Source: Acanthaster planci (lineage: Eukaryota > Echinodermata > Asteroidea > Valvatida > Acanthasteridae). From it: 59,592 nt of DNA. The translations under genes were made by a program, and so were the position numbers. The stretch is from assembly GCF_001949145.1 (NCBI RefSeq), contig NW_019091432.1:1948760-2008351 (forward strand), read 5' to 3'. Under the pieces are notes generated by a model, which saw only the letters and a program-made list of their open reading frames with translations, searched no databases and was not told the origin of the DNA. Positions 1 to 12,700 of this stretch are shown here, piece after piece. How positions within the stretch are numbered: position 1 is the stretch's first letter; every line of letters starts with the position of its first letter.

Positions 1-620
1 GTTTGGGTTGTATAAGATTGGAAAGTATCCCGGGAATGAGGGGAGCAGAATAAGAAATGTAAGATATTAAACCCACACAAATTATACACATTTCCATTTC
101 CTGACATTACAGATATATTTTCTCATTTAGACGCATGTCACTGTTAACATGCAAAACATTTCCAACACTAAAGGGGACCATCAAAAATCCCCAGTTAGAA
201 AGATTTATCTATATCCAGTTTGCAGTCTGAACTTTTAAATTAACTGCGACACAAATCCTATTTCAACCTCATCCCCAATAATTTATTTCCAGGTTGGCTT
301 CCAATAGCAACCATGGAAATGGTCATTATTTGAAAGAAAATTGTGCTCCCCGATATCACGCCACAAAAATTGGACATTCTAGAGACCAGACGCTTCTTAC
401 TAAATGCTGATTGTAACCACCCCTCAGGCACCATACATGCAAAGGTTTTAGATATGCAAATGATGCCAGGGCGAGACTGCAGGTAGCCGTTGGGGGCAAT
501 GCCCAACACCATGGGACGAGGTTGAGCCTTTAACTTTATTTGTAATTTACGTGTAAAGTAGTTTTGACATGTACAACAAAGGTTGTCTTCTTTCTCCCAG
601 TGTTGGCTCGGAGGGCAAAG

Positions 621-3600
621 ATGAAACTAGAAGATATCCACATTCTCGAGACCTACGAGTATGAAGGAGTTACACTTGCCTTGGACACTTTGAAGAGTAC
701 CATGGACGATTTGAAGACATTTGAGATTCGAGAAGATGATGTATTCATTGTAACCTTCCCCAAAGCAGGTGGGCTGGGGCTAGGGCTGGCCCGACATTCT
801 TGATTAAGTTAACTGTTGCCTTTTTAAACCGGTTGGTAAGGCCTGCACCAAATAATATCAATTATTATTCCCTCTGTTGTCATCAAACTATCCTGACAAA
901 TTAATCATATGTTAAAAGGACACTTTAAATAAATATGTTTCCTTCATTTTGGGAAAAAAATAATTTTGGCATCTATTTCAGACACACCACGGCTTACTAC
1001 TTATACTTTATATTTTTCAGTGAAAAGTAATAATCTTATTAGGCCCCCTTATATCCATTTGGAAAATAAATGCTATGAAACAGGATTAAAATAAGAAAAA
1101 TAACCACATCTAGTACCTAACGGTAGTGCATTGACTTCATTGGAACTGGCTTTTGCAGTTTTGTCAAAATTAGCAGATCGAAACACCACCTTTTGGTTGG
1201 TTTTTGATTTTACAGCGAATTCGTTCATTATTATTTTGTCTCATTAATTTTCAAGAGCACTGTATTTTCATTTAGTATTTGGTAGTACCTGTATTATTGT
1301 CTGCTGTTCTAATAGGTGCATGGGATTTTTAACCATTTTGGAGTAATTCTTTCATTTTCCTACTGACGGCCAACCATATTTTTAGCAGGTGGGGAAAATT
1401 ATGACTGTGAAGTCAAAAGAACAGACCCTATCAAGTTTACCGACAGCCTGTGAGTATCTGGTGCAACGTCTGGTCCTTTTCTGTTTCAGGGTGATTTTTC
1501 CTTTTCTGTTTATCAGGTACCACGTGGATGCAGGAGATCATGTCTGCCGTCCTCCATGATGGAGACATCGAGAAACTCAACCAGCTGCACACGATGATGA
1601 GGGTGCCCTTCTTGGAGATGACACATGGGGCTATCGTACACGACAATGTAAGCTAGACCCTCGAATTGCTCCACCAGTGATATGAGGGGTTATTGTGGGT
1701 GTAGTGGGGTCTATATACATGTATTAGCTCTGAGCACAATCGAGGGATGGAGCTTATCAAGCTGATGCCGTGTGCGAAATACTTTGGTTTGGTGTGAACG
1801 GAAATTCTGCCCACCGGAAATTCTGCCACGCCCCCAATTAATGTTTGCCTTGTTTGTCTAGACATGCCCCGGAGAATTCGTCCCATGGCTATTCTGTCCA
1901 CTTTGCATGGAGAAGATTATAAGTTGCCAAAGGAAAATGTCAGAAACATAATTTTTTGAAAAAACATATTCCAATTCATAAATTAAAAGTATCAACATCA
2001 GACTTAGTTAAAGAAAATACAGGATTAATAACTTTCGCTGGCTAAGAAAAATAATGAGTATCATATTAAAGGAAGATAAGAACAACTAATAAAAAGAGAT
2101 CAGCATATTAATGAGAAAAATCCCACTGTGGGACAAAATCCCGTATAACATGGACATGTTTTCCTGGGAAAACATGTTGTATACAGGGAAAATAATAGTC
2201 TGTAACGTGGCCTGGAAAGACAAGACGAGGCGAGTTGAGACCAAGACCAAACCAAATCAAACCAAACCAAACCAGCAACGCCCTTGTAAAAGCCGTCAAG
2301 CCTTCCAGCCAATTACAAAAAGCTAAAAATGTCCCTGTGCCCCCCCCCCATCTTGTATACTTGCTCACTTCTTCGGAGCAAAGCATTTTTGCGTAATTCC
2401 ACAGTTTCATAGCATTCGCCTGTGGGAACAGGTGACGTAGCCACGTGGTGCTATTAATGTTCCAAGTTAGCTATTTTTCACCTAATCTTTTCAAAATAAA
2501 CATTAATATGTATTAGTATTGCTGTTTGTACACCTTCATACCTTATAGATCCCACGCACCCACAAACGTTTGGAAAAGATGCCTCGAGGTTCTCCCCGCC
2601 ACATCAAGTCCCACCTCCCGGGCCAACTTTTGCCCCCTCAGGTGTGGGAGAAGAAGGTCAAGATCGTTTACGTCATCAGGAACCCCAAGGATGTGGTGGT
2701 CAGCTTTTTCCATCACATCTCTTGGACACTTCCGGCGGATCGGCCATTTCTGTTCGACGACTTTTTTGACACCTTCATCAACGGCACCAGTAAGTTGTTT
2801 TCGACCTAATTCGTAAACGAAACAGATCAGTTGCAAGGAGGGTTGAGTTGGTTGATATGGGGCACAAAAGAAACTTTACAGATTATTTTTCATCTTGAAC
2901 TAAGCAAGGATCTAAAACCAAATTTTTGGGGGGGGGACTCGTTTAAGGCAGGGAAAAATTTTGGATTTGCTATTCTGGCGTTCAGTCCACATTTTTTGAC
3001 TTTCGTAATGTTTTTGTGATGAAAGTGACTTGAAACAGAGCGAAAAATCAGTTTCCTATCGTTTTATTTACAAAAAGGCTCTTTTTTTAGGGAGGGGCAC
3101 GTTCTCCGTTGGTCTTTCTGAGATACGCCCTTGGAATTGTATTATGTCAAGCGATTGCTAAAGATAGTTAAAACAAGCCTTGATTATCCCAAGACCATCT
3201 CCCTTCCTCTTGATGTGCATAACATGACACTCCATTTTAAAAACGGTGAGGTATACAGTATTTTTAAATAAGAATTTGCACCTACAGTAATGACCCGAGT
3301 ATGCTGAGTCACCAACAAATTAATTAGGAAGGAGATGCAATATCAAGTATGATATCGAGATATTTCCGTCCAGGATTGTTCCAGGGTCTTGCTTTGGTAC
3401 TTTTTGCTGAAGTCGTATTATGAACTTGTTAAATGTCATCTTATTTTTCCACAAGATCCGTACGGTAAGTGGTGGGAACACTACCTGTACTTCTGGGAGC
3501 GGCGTAACGAGGACAACATTCTATTTCTACGATTCGAGGATGCAAAGAAGGTATGAAACTCACAACACCCTCATCTTTAAAGAGAACACTATAACTTCTG

Positions 3601-5027
3601 GAAAACTATATACACGACCAACATTTGCGGATAGGTCACACTTGGTTACTGGCAAAAATGTTCACTTTCCACAACCTTTTAATAAGTGAAAGATTGGTGA
3701 TCGTTGGTTCAGTAATATTTATTACTCTGTGCTTTCATGGACTATGAAGATTTTCCAATGATAGCTTTACTTTATCTAGATCACCAACATGTAGAGAGAA
3801 AGTTAATTAGAACTTCTGGAAAACTATATACGCGACCAAAATTTGCGAATAGGTCACACTTGGTTACTGACAAAAACGCACATTTTCCACTACATTTCAA
3901 AATGGGAAAGATTGGTGATCGTTGGTGCAGTTGTAATATTTATTACTCCAGTGCTTTCATGAATTGGGGTGTGTGAGATTTTCCAATGATTGCTTTCCTT
4001 TATCTTGCTTACCAACATGTAGGCAAAAGCTATGACCGTGGAATAAAGTCTCGTAATTAAAGAAGATCATACAAAGTGAAACTTATGTCGATAAGTTTTT
4101 TAGAAGGGAAATCTAAGTGTCTGACCATTTCATCACACACCTTGTGGAAACAGAACTGCATTATCGAAGACAGCACGAGGCCATCGTTTCATTTTTAGTG
4201 TACTGTAAGCACATTCATCACGTGAGTGCTTTGAATCCAGTTTGGCTGGGGGTTGCCCGCTATCGATGCCGTCCAAAATATTGCTTACATAGCTCCCATC
4301 ACCTGGATTCATGTTTATCATCTATACATTAGGATCTCCGTGGTATCGTGAAGCGAATCAGCGCGTTTTTGGGCAAAGCGTTACCGGATGACGTCATCGA
4401 TGCCATCACTGACCACTGCACCTTTGAGAACATGAAGAAGAACCCAATGACCAATCCGGACACTATCACCCAGATAATCCATGGAGGCAAGATGCCCGAG
4501 GGGAAATCGTTTATGAGAGCAGGTAAATCTCCTTGCTAAAATATGCCTTAGATGTGACGCCTGGGTGCTGCAAGCGTAATATCCAGGTAAAGGTCATGTG
4601 CTTGAGCGTAATTTGGTTATGGATCAGGTTGTCCGAATTTTCAAACAAGACACTGAAGAGTGCTATCAAAATTTGCAATCAAGGTATATGGATTGTTTGT
4701 TTTCTGCAAGAAAATTTGAGTTATATTGATGATGTGTAGAATGGGGTCGAGCCTGAGCAATACGTTTCTGAAACAGCTTCATTTTAGATATGAAAAATTC
4801 GACAAAATCTTGCCTTACTATATGAAACGGTCGATATATGAAATGTAGTATTTGTCATACACCCTAATGCTAGAATGTATGGAGTTACTTGTCTTATAAT
4901 CTTCTCTTTTGGGTTTTATTTAGGGAAGGTTGGCAGTTGGAAGTCGAAGCTGTCTGACTCTCAAAGCGAGGCCTTGGATTCTCTTTGCAAGGAGAAATTG
5001 GCGGGAACAGGGCTTTCGTTCGAATGA
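621..5027 (+). CDS. Cytosolic sulfotransferase (SULT family), complete, 6 exons
   Basis: Transfers sulfonate from PAPS to a small hydroxyl or amine acceptor in the cytosol. Exons: 621-768, 1517-1647, 2549-2789, 3456-3550, 4333-4522, 4924-5027; 909 nt, phases all agree, 302 aa, close to the usual ~295 aa. The 5'-phosphosulfate loop TFPKAGTTW (residues 45-53) is split by intron 1. Catalytic His115 lies in PRHIKSHLP; the 3'-phosphate site is RNPKDVVVSFF with Arg137 and Ser145; the C-terminal PAPS motif is RAGKVGSWK (267-275). All key residues are intact. The start is the first ATG after an acceptor at 599-600, so a non-coding first exon probably lies upstream. The family is certain; the subfamily and substrate cannot be told. 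Confidence 0.93.
3593..4027 (+). repeat. Two-copy tandem duplication inside sulfotransferase intron 4
   Basis: Two direct copies of about 218 bp, 3593-3810 and 3811-4027, both start with AACTTCTGGAAAACTATATA and run to ACCAACATGTAG. They differ by scattered substitutions and small indels, so the duplication is not brand new. It lies wholly within the intron between coding exons 4 and 5 and does not touch splice sites. Confidence 0.85.
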
Positions 5028-5069
5028 GGGACCGATCATCACATTAGAGGAATGGGAATTTTAATGATT

Positions 5070-5075
5070 AATAAA
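5070..5075 (+). terminator. Poly(A) signal of the sulfotransferase gene
   Basis: A canonical AATAAA lies 43 bases after the sulfotransferase stop codon. It is the first such hexamer downstream, giving a very short 3' UTR. Confidence 0.6.
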
Positions 5076-6634
5076 TGCTCTGGCTTTAAGAAACTTTGTG
5101 GACAGTTAGTTGTTCAAAGGGGAATGTTTAGTATACATGTACATTAAACCCTACTAAACGACTGCAGTCTTTTTTAATATCAAAGTATATCAACGATGAC
5201 GAGATTCTCTGGCATTAGTTTTTAATGTGTACGCTCGAAAACGAAAACAGACAGTAGGGCATCCAGGTTTGATTGGGGAATTAGCAAAATCAGGATTTTA
5301 TTCACAACTGTCAAGCACAAAATTCCTTTCTTTAAACTTTCAAATATAGGAACATAATTATCCGCAAGGAACTCTCCCTACCCCGTACCCGCTGGACACG
5401 CCACTAGTAACAGGTGACATCGTCGGTGCATCGGGGTGGGATGCCAGCTTTTTGGAGGTGTGTCAAAAGTAATAGGGAAAGGCAAATTTGTGGACTTTTC
5501 TTTTCCCTTCCAATAAGTGTACAAAAAATACATAAAGAACATGATTTAGCTTCAGATCTAAGAAAGGCTATGAAAGGTTACATTACAGAAACTTTGATTC
5601 CTACCTTAAAAAATTACCTAGTTCTGGATCCGTTACCTCTTACACTTTAATTTGTTTTGATAGCTTTTACCTTTTATTGTCTTTTCTTACAATTTTTTAG
5701 AATCTCATATTTGATGTATTTGATATATATATATTTGATTTTCAGTGGTCCCTAGGGGGTTAGGGTTAAGTGTTTTGACGTCAATTTCTATGTACATTTG
5801 CCATTTTTATCATTTGTATCTCTCAAGACTGAAACTAAATAACAATGCGAACAGCGAGTAATCTTATGGACAAATTAATGTTTCCTGTCAAATTTTAATT
5901 CAAGTTTTTTAAGTTTAACAAAAAAGAATTGGGAAATGACTGCCTTTTGAAAAATACACGGTATGCACTTCCCCTTTTTTTCAATTCAAAACTTGCTTAC
6001 AGACTGGGAAGGTCAGTAATAGTCAGGTTTCCCAGTGTTTCCTACAGGCTTTTGTAGTGGGCAAGACGGGCAAAAATATGAGTATAACCTTGCCGCTCCG
6101 AGGAGAAAGTCGGCGTGTTTCAAGTCTCTACCTGCAATCACGTGATAATTGGCCTCATGTCATCCGATCCTCTGAACAGAGCCATCATAGCTGGACTTGG
6201 TTTTTATTTTCCAACATCAAAATAAGTGGAAACAAGGCCAGTCATTTAGCCACTGATAACCAGTGTAACCACCAAACCAAGATCAAGGCATGAACCCAGA
6301 ATCATAAACACTGTAGGTAGTATAAATTGAGCGCTCCTCCTGTCACCTTTGGATTGGTCAAAGAGGGAGTGTAGGTTCCTATTCAACTGGCTTGAAGCCC
6401 TGCGAATGCTAAAATCCTGATTCTAGTTACTTTGTTGGGAACTTTTAAAAGTGTCTTTTATTTTGCATTATTATTATTAATTTTTTGAGGGAGAGGCATC
6501 CAGAAAATGACTGAATGAATGATAAATTCACTTTCTACTCTGGCATTCTAAAATTGACTGAGCTAGTTTAGAAATTTAACAAGTAGAAATAAACTGTGTG
6601 TTGCTTGTGGTGTCAAATTTAAATTGCTTGGAAA
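5076..6634. other. Intergenic, no gene seen
   Basis: AT-rich sequence between the sulfotransferase poly(A) signal and the candidate minus-strand exon at 6635. It holds a short TA run near 5725 and a GGGGGTTAGGGTTAAG string near 5755. Open frames are short and resemble no family I know. A minus-strand AATAAA at 6457-6462 could serve the candidate gene at 6635-7815. Confidence 0.5.
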
Positions 6635-7815
6635 TTAATTTCGTTTGCTCCAACGTTGTGGTTTTGGTGGTTGGTCTTCTAAGAAATCATGTGCCACAAA
6701 CATATCCAATTCGTCTGCTTGGAAACAAAATTCTTGCACACATGCACTTGTCATGGACACATTATTAATGGTAACGCTTTCCTCTGTCCATGACATCAAT
6801 TTGAAGTTAAAAATGAGGCTGCCCCTGCTTCTTCGTGTAGTGGGCTGGGCCAGAGGCAATATGAAATGATCATGGCACCCACTCATACCACTAGGAAAAA
6901 AATGTTTGAGCTCAGTGTGGCATGTTGTCTTTGGGCATAAATACGCGGTATGTTAAAGACCTTGATAAATCTTGAATCAAATGCAGAAACATTACTTCAA
7001 CAAACTGACTTGATTGAATGAACTTGTTAACCGTGCAAATTCCAGAGTTTCAGTGATACATAAAGACCTCCAGGAACCTGCTGTGTGACCTGCACAGACC
7101 ACTATGTTAGGGTCCCACATCAGATATTTTAGAAGTCGAAAATACACAATTACTCATGGTAAATTCTACAATTCATTTAACTTCTTTGTTTACTGCACTT
7201 TTGAACCAACAACTAAGTTAGACACAAAAAAATCAAGCGCGCATGTAACAAATGAAATGATTACAAATATCACCACTGATCAATGATGTTGATAAGCGTA
7301 ACGTTTCCTCAGTTACGGTGCGTCAGCCCAAGTTCTACTGAGCGGCACTAGGCCTACTCCTTTCTCAAATTTTGTATTGGATTGGTCGTACTACCAATGC
7401 AAACTTTGCAAATGAGTTTTACTAATAAAGCCTAGTATTGACGCTCCACTCATACTTCGAGAACTCGACGTCACTAACTCCGTGATACTCCATAGTTAGT
7501 GACTTCGAGTTCTTGAGGTACTCCCATCCATTCAGTACGTGTACTTATGATGTAGGCTAGGCCTACGGTGTATATTGTAGGCTATGTTTTATTTCTCCAT
7601 GGTCAGCCCTATCGCCGTCACAACTGTTGTCGTAACTTGGGCAGCATATCGATTTGAAGAATTCTGTTTATGAAACTGACCTTAAATTCTCGACCTTCAT
7701 CACGTCTAATGGCCACTAAACTTTTTTTTTCTGGTACCTGGTGGGTGGTGAAGTCCTCGGGAAAATATTGCTGGTGAACCGAGGAGTACGCCATCTTTAA
7801 TTTTCGCGGGAGCAA
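6635..7815 (-). CDS. Candidate small minus-strand gene, unrecognised, structure uncertain
   Basis: Not recognised. A candidate terminal exon at 6635-6890 follows a good acceptor (pyrimidine run then TTTTTTTCCTAG on the minus strand) and reads about 84 residues ending in a Pro/Lys/Arg-rich tail (QPPKPQRWSKRN) before TAA; an AATAAA follows at 6457-6462. A candidate first exon at 7739-7815 starts with ATG (7815, or 7794 giving MAYSSVHQQYF) and ends CAG|GTACCA. The phases of these two exons do not join directly, so a middle exon is needed; a stretch near 7045-7099 after TGTGCAG is possible but does not close the phase. The gene would lie divergent from FLCN. It could be a chance open frame. Confidence 0.3.
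7457..7516. repeat. Perfectly spaced hairpin, 23-bp arms
   Basis: Arms 7457-7479 and 7494-7516 are inverted copies matching at 21 of 23 positions, core GTCACTAACT, with a 14-base loop. It lies in the candidate divergent region between the minus-strand candidate gene and FLCN. It is not flanked by an obvious target duplication. Confidence 0.75.
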
Positions 7816-7860
7816 CCTCGCTTTGAATCAGTTAAGCGTTTTTATAAATTATGTGTATCA

Positions 7861-8346
7861 GGGTGCAGACCACTAATTCAAGTGAGAATTTCTGGCCAGC
7901 TCTTTAGCATTAGAAGTGCCCCCCCCCACAGTATCTTTTGAAAAAGGAGATTGTTTGGCCCCCAAAATGGTCAGATTGTGTAAATCGTTGCCAGGATCAA
8001 CTCCCTGGGTCTTTGAGCTTTAACATGAGAGCAGAAGGGCTAAAAACTACGGTTGAAAAATGGTCCTAAGTGCCCCAGAAAGTTGAAGGTTGCCACTTGA
8101 AAAATGGCTGCAATCAGACTTCGAAAAAATCACTTTTTTGGGGGGTGATTTTGTTTTGTGGGAATAATTAAAAATGTAATTGATTAACCCATAAAAAATT
8201 GAAAAGAAATTTAAAGATAAGTGACCAGACAAGAATTTCATTTGTGTTTCAGAAATCTTAGGGATGTTAGCGTGCATGCTTTTGGGCCCTGAACGGTGCT
8301 GATTTTACACTGTTTTCAATGGGGCTTGAATTAGTGGACTGGACCC
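7861..8346. mobile_element. MITE with 22-bp TIRs and ATCA direct repeats
   Basis: The element begins GGGTGCAGACCACTAATTCA and ends with the inverted copy; the 22-bp ends (7861-7882 and 8325-8346) match at 19 positions. The flanks carry the same four bases, ATCA, at 7857-7860 and 8347-8350, which would be the target duplication. The 486-bp body has no transposase frame, so it is non-autonomous. The superfamily is not assigned; a 4-bp duplication is short and could be chance. Confidence 0.65.
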
Positions 8347-9791
8347 ATCATCGTCACGTGCCTCCGCGCATATGCATCATGGGATTAGCGTTCGTGGACG
8401 TCCATCCGCCGTGTTCGTTCTAGAAATTTTCAGGGATCGTTCAGGATTTGAGGCTTTATTTCCAATGTTCTGCTTTTTTTCTGTGATCCGGTGACTGTTG
8501 ATTACTAGTATACAAAAACTGAGGACATTTTGACCGCACTTTCGTTCTTTCTGATCATCACTCATGTCACCTGGTAACAGTACAGTGATCAGCATGATCA
8601 GTCGTCAGTGAACTGGAGTTTAAGGTTAACCACTGCAGTAAAGTTTAACGTTTGCTTTGTGACTGTTTGTCTCAGGTAACTTAACTTAGACTTCTAGCAT
8701 TACGTAGCCTCGTAGGCTTCTTATTTTTCTAATGAAGTAAAAATGGAGAACTTAACTGTCTGACTGTGGCTGTAGTGCGTGTTAGGTCATGTGGGCGGCA
8801 GAGTTGCAGCATAAGGCTAGTTCAACATGTTCAAGTACCGTAGTTGTTTACTTTGTTTTGGTACGCATGGTAGGCCTAGTTGATGATGGTATACTCGCTA
8901 GATCCGTTGTTTCTCTTCTTACTCAATGAGACTTGACAGTAGGTGGAGAAATTAAGGATTTGCCGACCACACGGTGAGACGGTCACAGATGTTACATGGG
9001 TTTTTTGGTTCATAACTGTTAAGAAATTGTTTTGTCTTGTTTACTTCTCTTTTTGAAAGTGCCTTTCAAAAGCATGAATTAGAAAGAAAAGGTATTTGGC
9101 TGGTGATGGAGCTATTGACAATCTCACATTTGTGAGATCATCTGATCACACAGAGATTGAGCAGTCGCACATTTTAACCCTTTGCACCTGGCATAATCAT
9201 AGTCATACAAGAACTCTTTGATATGCTTGAACTACGAGGTTTATTTTCACACGTTTGTCATTGTGCCGTGCCCCATGAATATTAATGCCGGAATGTGACA
9301 ACAAACCTCAAAGTTCAAGGGGTACTGTCAAGGGATGATTCTTAGTCCGAGAAACTCGAACATTTAAACACTTGGACATGATCGGTCATCGGGTCGTACA
9401 TCATACCTTGTACATGTAGACTAGTCATGACCAGATGTTAATAAACAAGGCAAGGTAGGACCCATTACCTAAATTACAGATCATTGTATCAAACCGGCAA
9501 CTTTGCCCCTGGTGGTACAATCATTGCTTTGTTTGCCTATTGTGAGGCTTTTTTCAATGAATTAAACCAAGTGGGCCACGAAGCAAAGCTATGCCTGAAT
9601 GTCAAACTAGATGGTTTAAGCACTTATATTTACCTTCAAATATATTGACTACATGTGATGCCTAGTGATGCTCAAGTTGTACACATTGGTACTTGTCTTT
9701 CCTGCTTTCAGACAAATTTGAAGCAAGCTGTTCGTCCCTCAGGCTGATAGCCAGACAAGAAATATCCTCCAGTTGAGATGGTCAGCCAGTC
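8347..9791. other. FLCN upstream region and 5' UTR
   Basis: No coding exon is seen. A likely 5'-UTR exon starts after a pyrimidine-rich acceptor (CCTGCTTTCAG, ending 9711) and runs into the FLCN start at 9792, so the promoter and non-coding first exon are probably within or near 8350-9000. No TATA box stands out. Confidence 0.45.
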
Positions 9792-12700
9792 ATGAATGCT
9801 GTGGTATCTTTGTGCCATTTCTGCGAGCTCCATGGCCCCAGCATTCTCTTCTGCACCCAGTCGTTCCACACCAACGAGGAGGGCCAACAGACGTTTGACA
9901 ACAACTCGGGTGCATCTGGCTCGTCGGGGCACCCCTTGTTCCGCCGGTCAAGGTCGACAGACTCCACTGTATCCAATCCCTTGCCAGGGGGTGACCACAA
10001 GTCCCCTGCTTCCAAAACAGAGCTATGCGAGGTCTGTTTAATTGTTACAAAAACTCTCCAGAAAATTTCAGTTTTACTCTTTTGATTGGCCAGGACTGCT
10101 TCATGCTTGTGCATTGTGCACATTTTGTGCTTAAGCAGCTCTATGAAATTGGCCGCTCTCTCATCCTGAATAGCTTAGTAACAATTTCACAATTTGTAAT
10201 TGCATACAACCAGGATATGACTGAATCTAATTTCTTGTCCCATCTGTCCATTCAGTCTATCTGTCTATCTGTCTATTCAGGCCTGCAGGTCATTCCAGCC
10301 GGGCCAGCCAAACTTCATCAGCCATGACCACGAGGTCGGAATCAGTTACATTAGCACTCAGTACCCACAGAACTCACAGATTTTCACCATGGTCAGGCAG
10401 GCCTGCATCAGGAGTCTTAGCTGTGAGGTATGTTGTTGCTGTTGATACCTTAGGCAGTCCAAGTGACCTTTTGTGCCAACCACTCTATAACTTGAGGTGG
10501 TGTCTCATTTCTGGGAGAGTTAGTCAAATTGGTCAATGAGTATTGGCACTCCTCCGTCAGTTCCACATAGAGCAGCATTTCTCGTAGCTAAAAGTACACC
10601 TCCAGACTTTGAGCGCCTTGTATTGAACTAGTGATATGTAAGCACATGAAGGGATAGTGTAAGGCATTATACTTATAATTTTAAGAAATTTGTTTCAAGT
10701 TATTATGAAAGATTCAGTCATGGTTGAGGTGGTAAAGTTTCTGAGTGACGCCTTCAGATGAGATAACCAATGATCACAGCTTACTGGATAACAACTTCAA
10801 AGTCAGTTCAACCTTTCCATGGAATGCCAGTGCATAGTCCATCAGTTGGTTGTGTCTCTTTTCATTATCGACAAACCAAGATTATAGTCATATTGAAACA
10901 AATATTTACTGGACCGTGTAACAGTGCGTGGACACTTTTTTGCATTCTCCATACTTGAAGGTCTGCCAAGGTCGTGAGGGACCCATCTTCTTTGGGGACG
11001 AGCACCATGGCTATGTCCTCAGCTACACCTTCTTCATGAAGGACAGCCATGCCCGAGGTTTCCAGCGGTGGTACAGCATCATTGTGGTCATGACAGACCG
11101 CATCTTCCTTCTCAACTCCTGGCCCTTCCTGGTCTCCAACATGCGCTCCCTGATCGAGGAGCTGCAGGCCAAGTCCCTGAAGGTCTACGAGCAGGAACAG
11201 TCAGAGCACCCACAGCGGGCTGAGCGCATCAACCAGGAGTTCCTTGCACCAGGGGACTTCTACCGGCGGCGCCGGGGTGGCAGCAAGACCTTCCGGTCCC
11301 TGCTGGAGCTGACCAGTGACAAGAACCTGTTCCGGTACCTGCACATGGTCTTTGCCTGGATACTGAAGGCTGGTGGAAGCAGGATGACAGAAAAAGTCCT
11401 GGAAGGACCTCCAAAGGAAGAAGCTCTGATCGATTTAGACAATGAAGAGGGTTGGTTTTCCATTGAAATCAAAGAATTTCTGAAGCATTTTGAGAAGGGA
11501 TCCCCCATCTCTGTAAGATTGTCAGGTTATTATTAAATTGAATAAATCACCCAGAGGGTATGTAAATAGATCTAGTATTGCATATTCCTAAGGTTGATGG
11601 GTTGAATCGTCAATGTTGCGCAGAGTCTCTGGTGGTAGATATGCATGCAGGTCTCATTTCTCAGTGGCTCCTATGTACACACATGATGTCTGGTTGGTGG
11701 CAGAACTGTGGGCTTTGCTTGTTGAACTTGAAATTGGTTGCGTGTGACCTGTCATCACAGCAGATATTGTGCAATGTAAAGATGTAAGGATGTGGCGTAA
11801 AACAAAGTTACAGTCAGGTACATTACACCAATTTTCTTCAAGTGATTCTTTACTCTTTCAATGGCAACATTCCTCAAAACTTCTCTCTGCCGCTCAGAGA
11901 CTGAAGAAGGTTTCATCAAAGTCTCCACAATGACCATGGATCCGGATCCTGTGGGAGGGATAGCAGAAGGCCCAACAGCCATTCAGGATAGCCCAGAGGA
12001 ATGGCAAGATGGTGGACCTACCTTCAAGTCATTGCATCATCTCAGGAGAGTGAGTGTAGAAATCGATCATTACACTTATGAATGTTAGAAATTTTTTCCC
12101 CTTGTTTTATGCTTTCAAATTTCTTGAGATGAGCTTTCCTTTTGCGATTGTTTTAACCCTTCGCTAATTTGGTTGAGCTTCTTGCATCCTCCCAAAGCCA
12201 ACAAATTAATAGCAATTCAGTTGCGAATCCTGTGTGATTGGTAAAGGTTGTACATCTACCATCCAGTATTATGCTGGGGTGCCTAGGGCTGTTCTAGTTC
12301 CACATCTTTTGTATCTTGCAGAACTGAACATTAGCTTTAGATTAAGTTAAATGTAGGGTTAATCATAATTAACACACACATACGACACTGCTCACTCGGG
12401 GAGAAGAGTGGAATGTTTTCTTGACACGTATATGGTTCAGACCTCATCAATACCATTGGATGGTAGAAAATAGGAGAAGTTGGTTTAATATAAATGAATA
12501 AAGTGGTTACTTGTGTCCGCTATCTGCCAATTATAAATTGTTGTATGATCACCTTGTCACCAATCAGCATTTGCACCACCATGGTGCTTTAATACTCTTT
12601 AGCTTCAGTTAACATGCACACACATTCACAAACTGCAGATACGTACCTGTTGTAATGTGATATTGCTTCCGATTTTATTTAAAAAAAAAATTAATTAGAA

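Noticed and set aside
9782-10123. 113-residue minus-strand frame
   Set aside because: It is antisense to FLCN exon 1 and intron 1, with no splice or family support.
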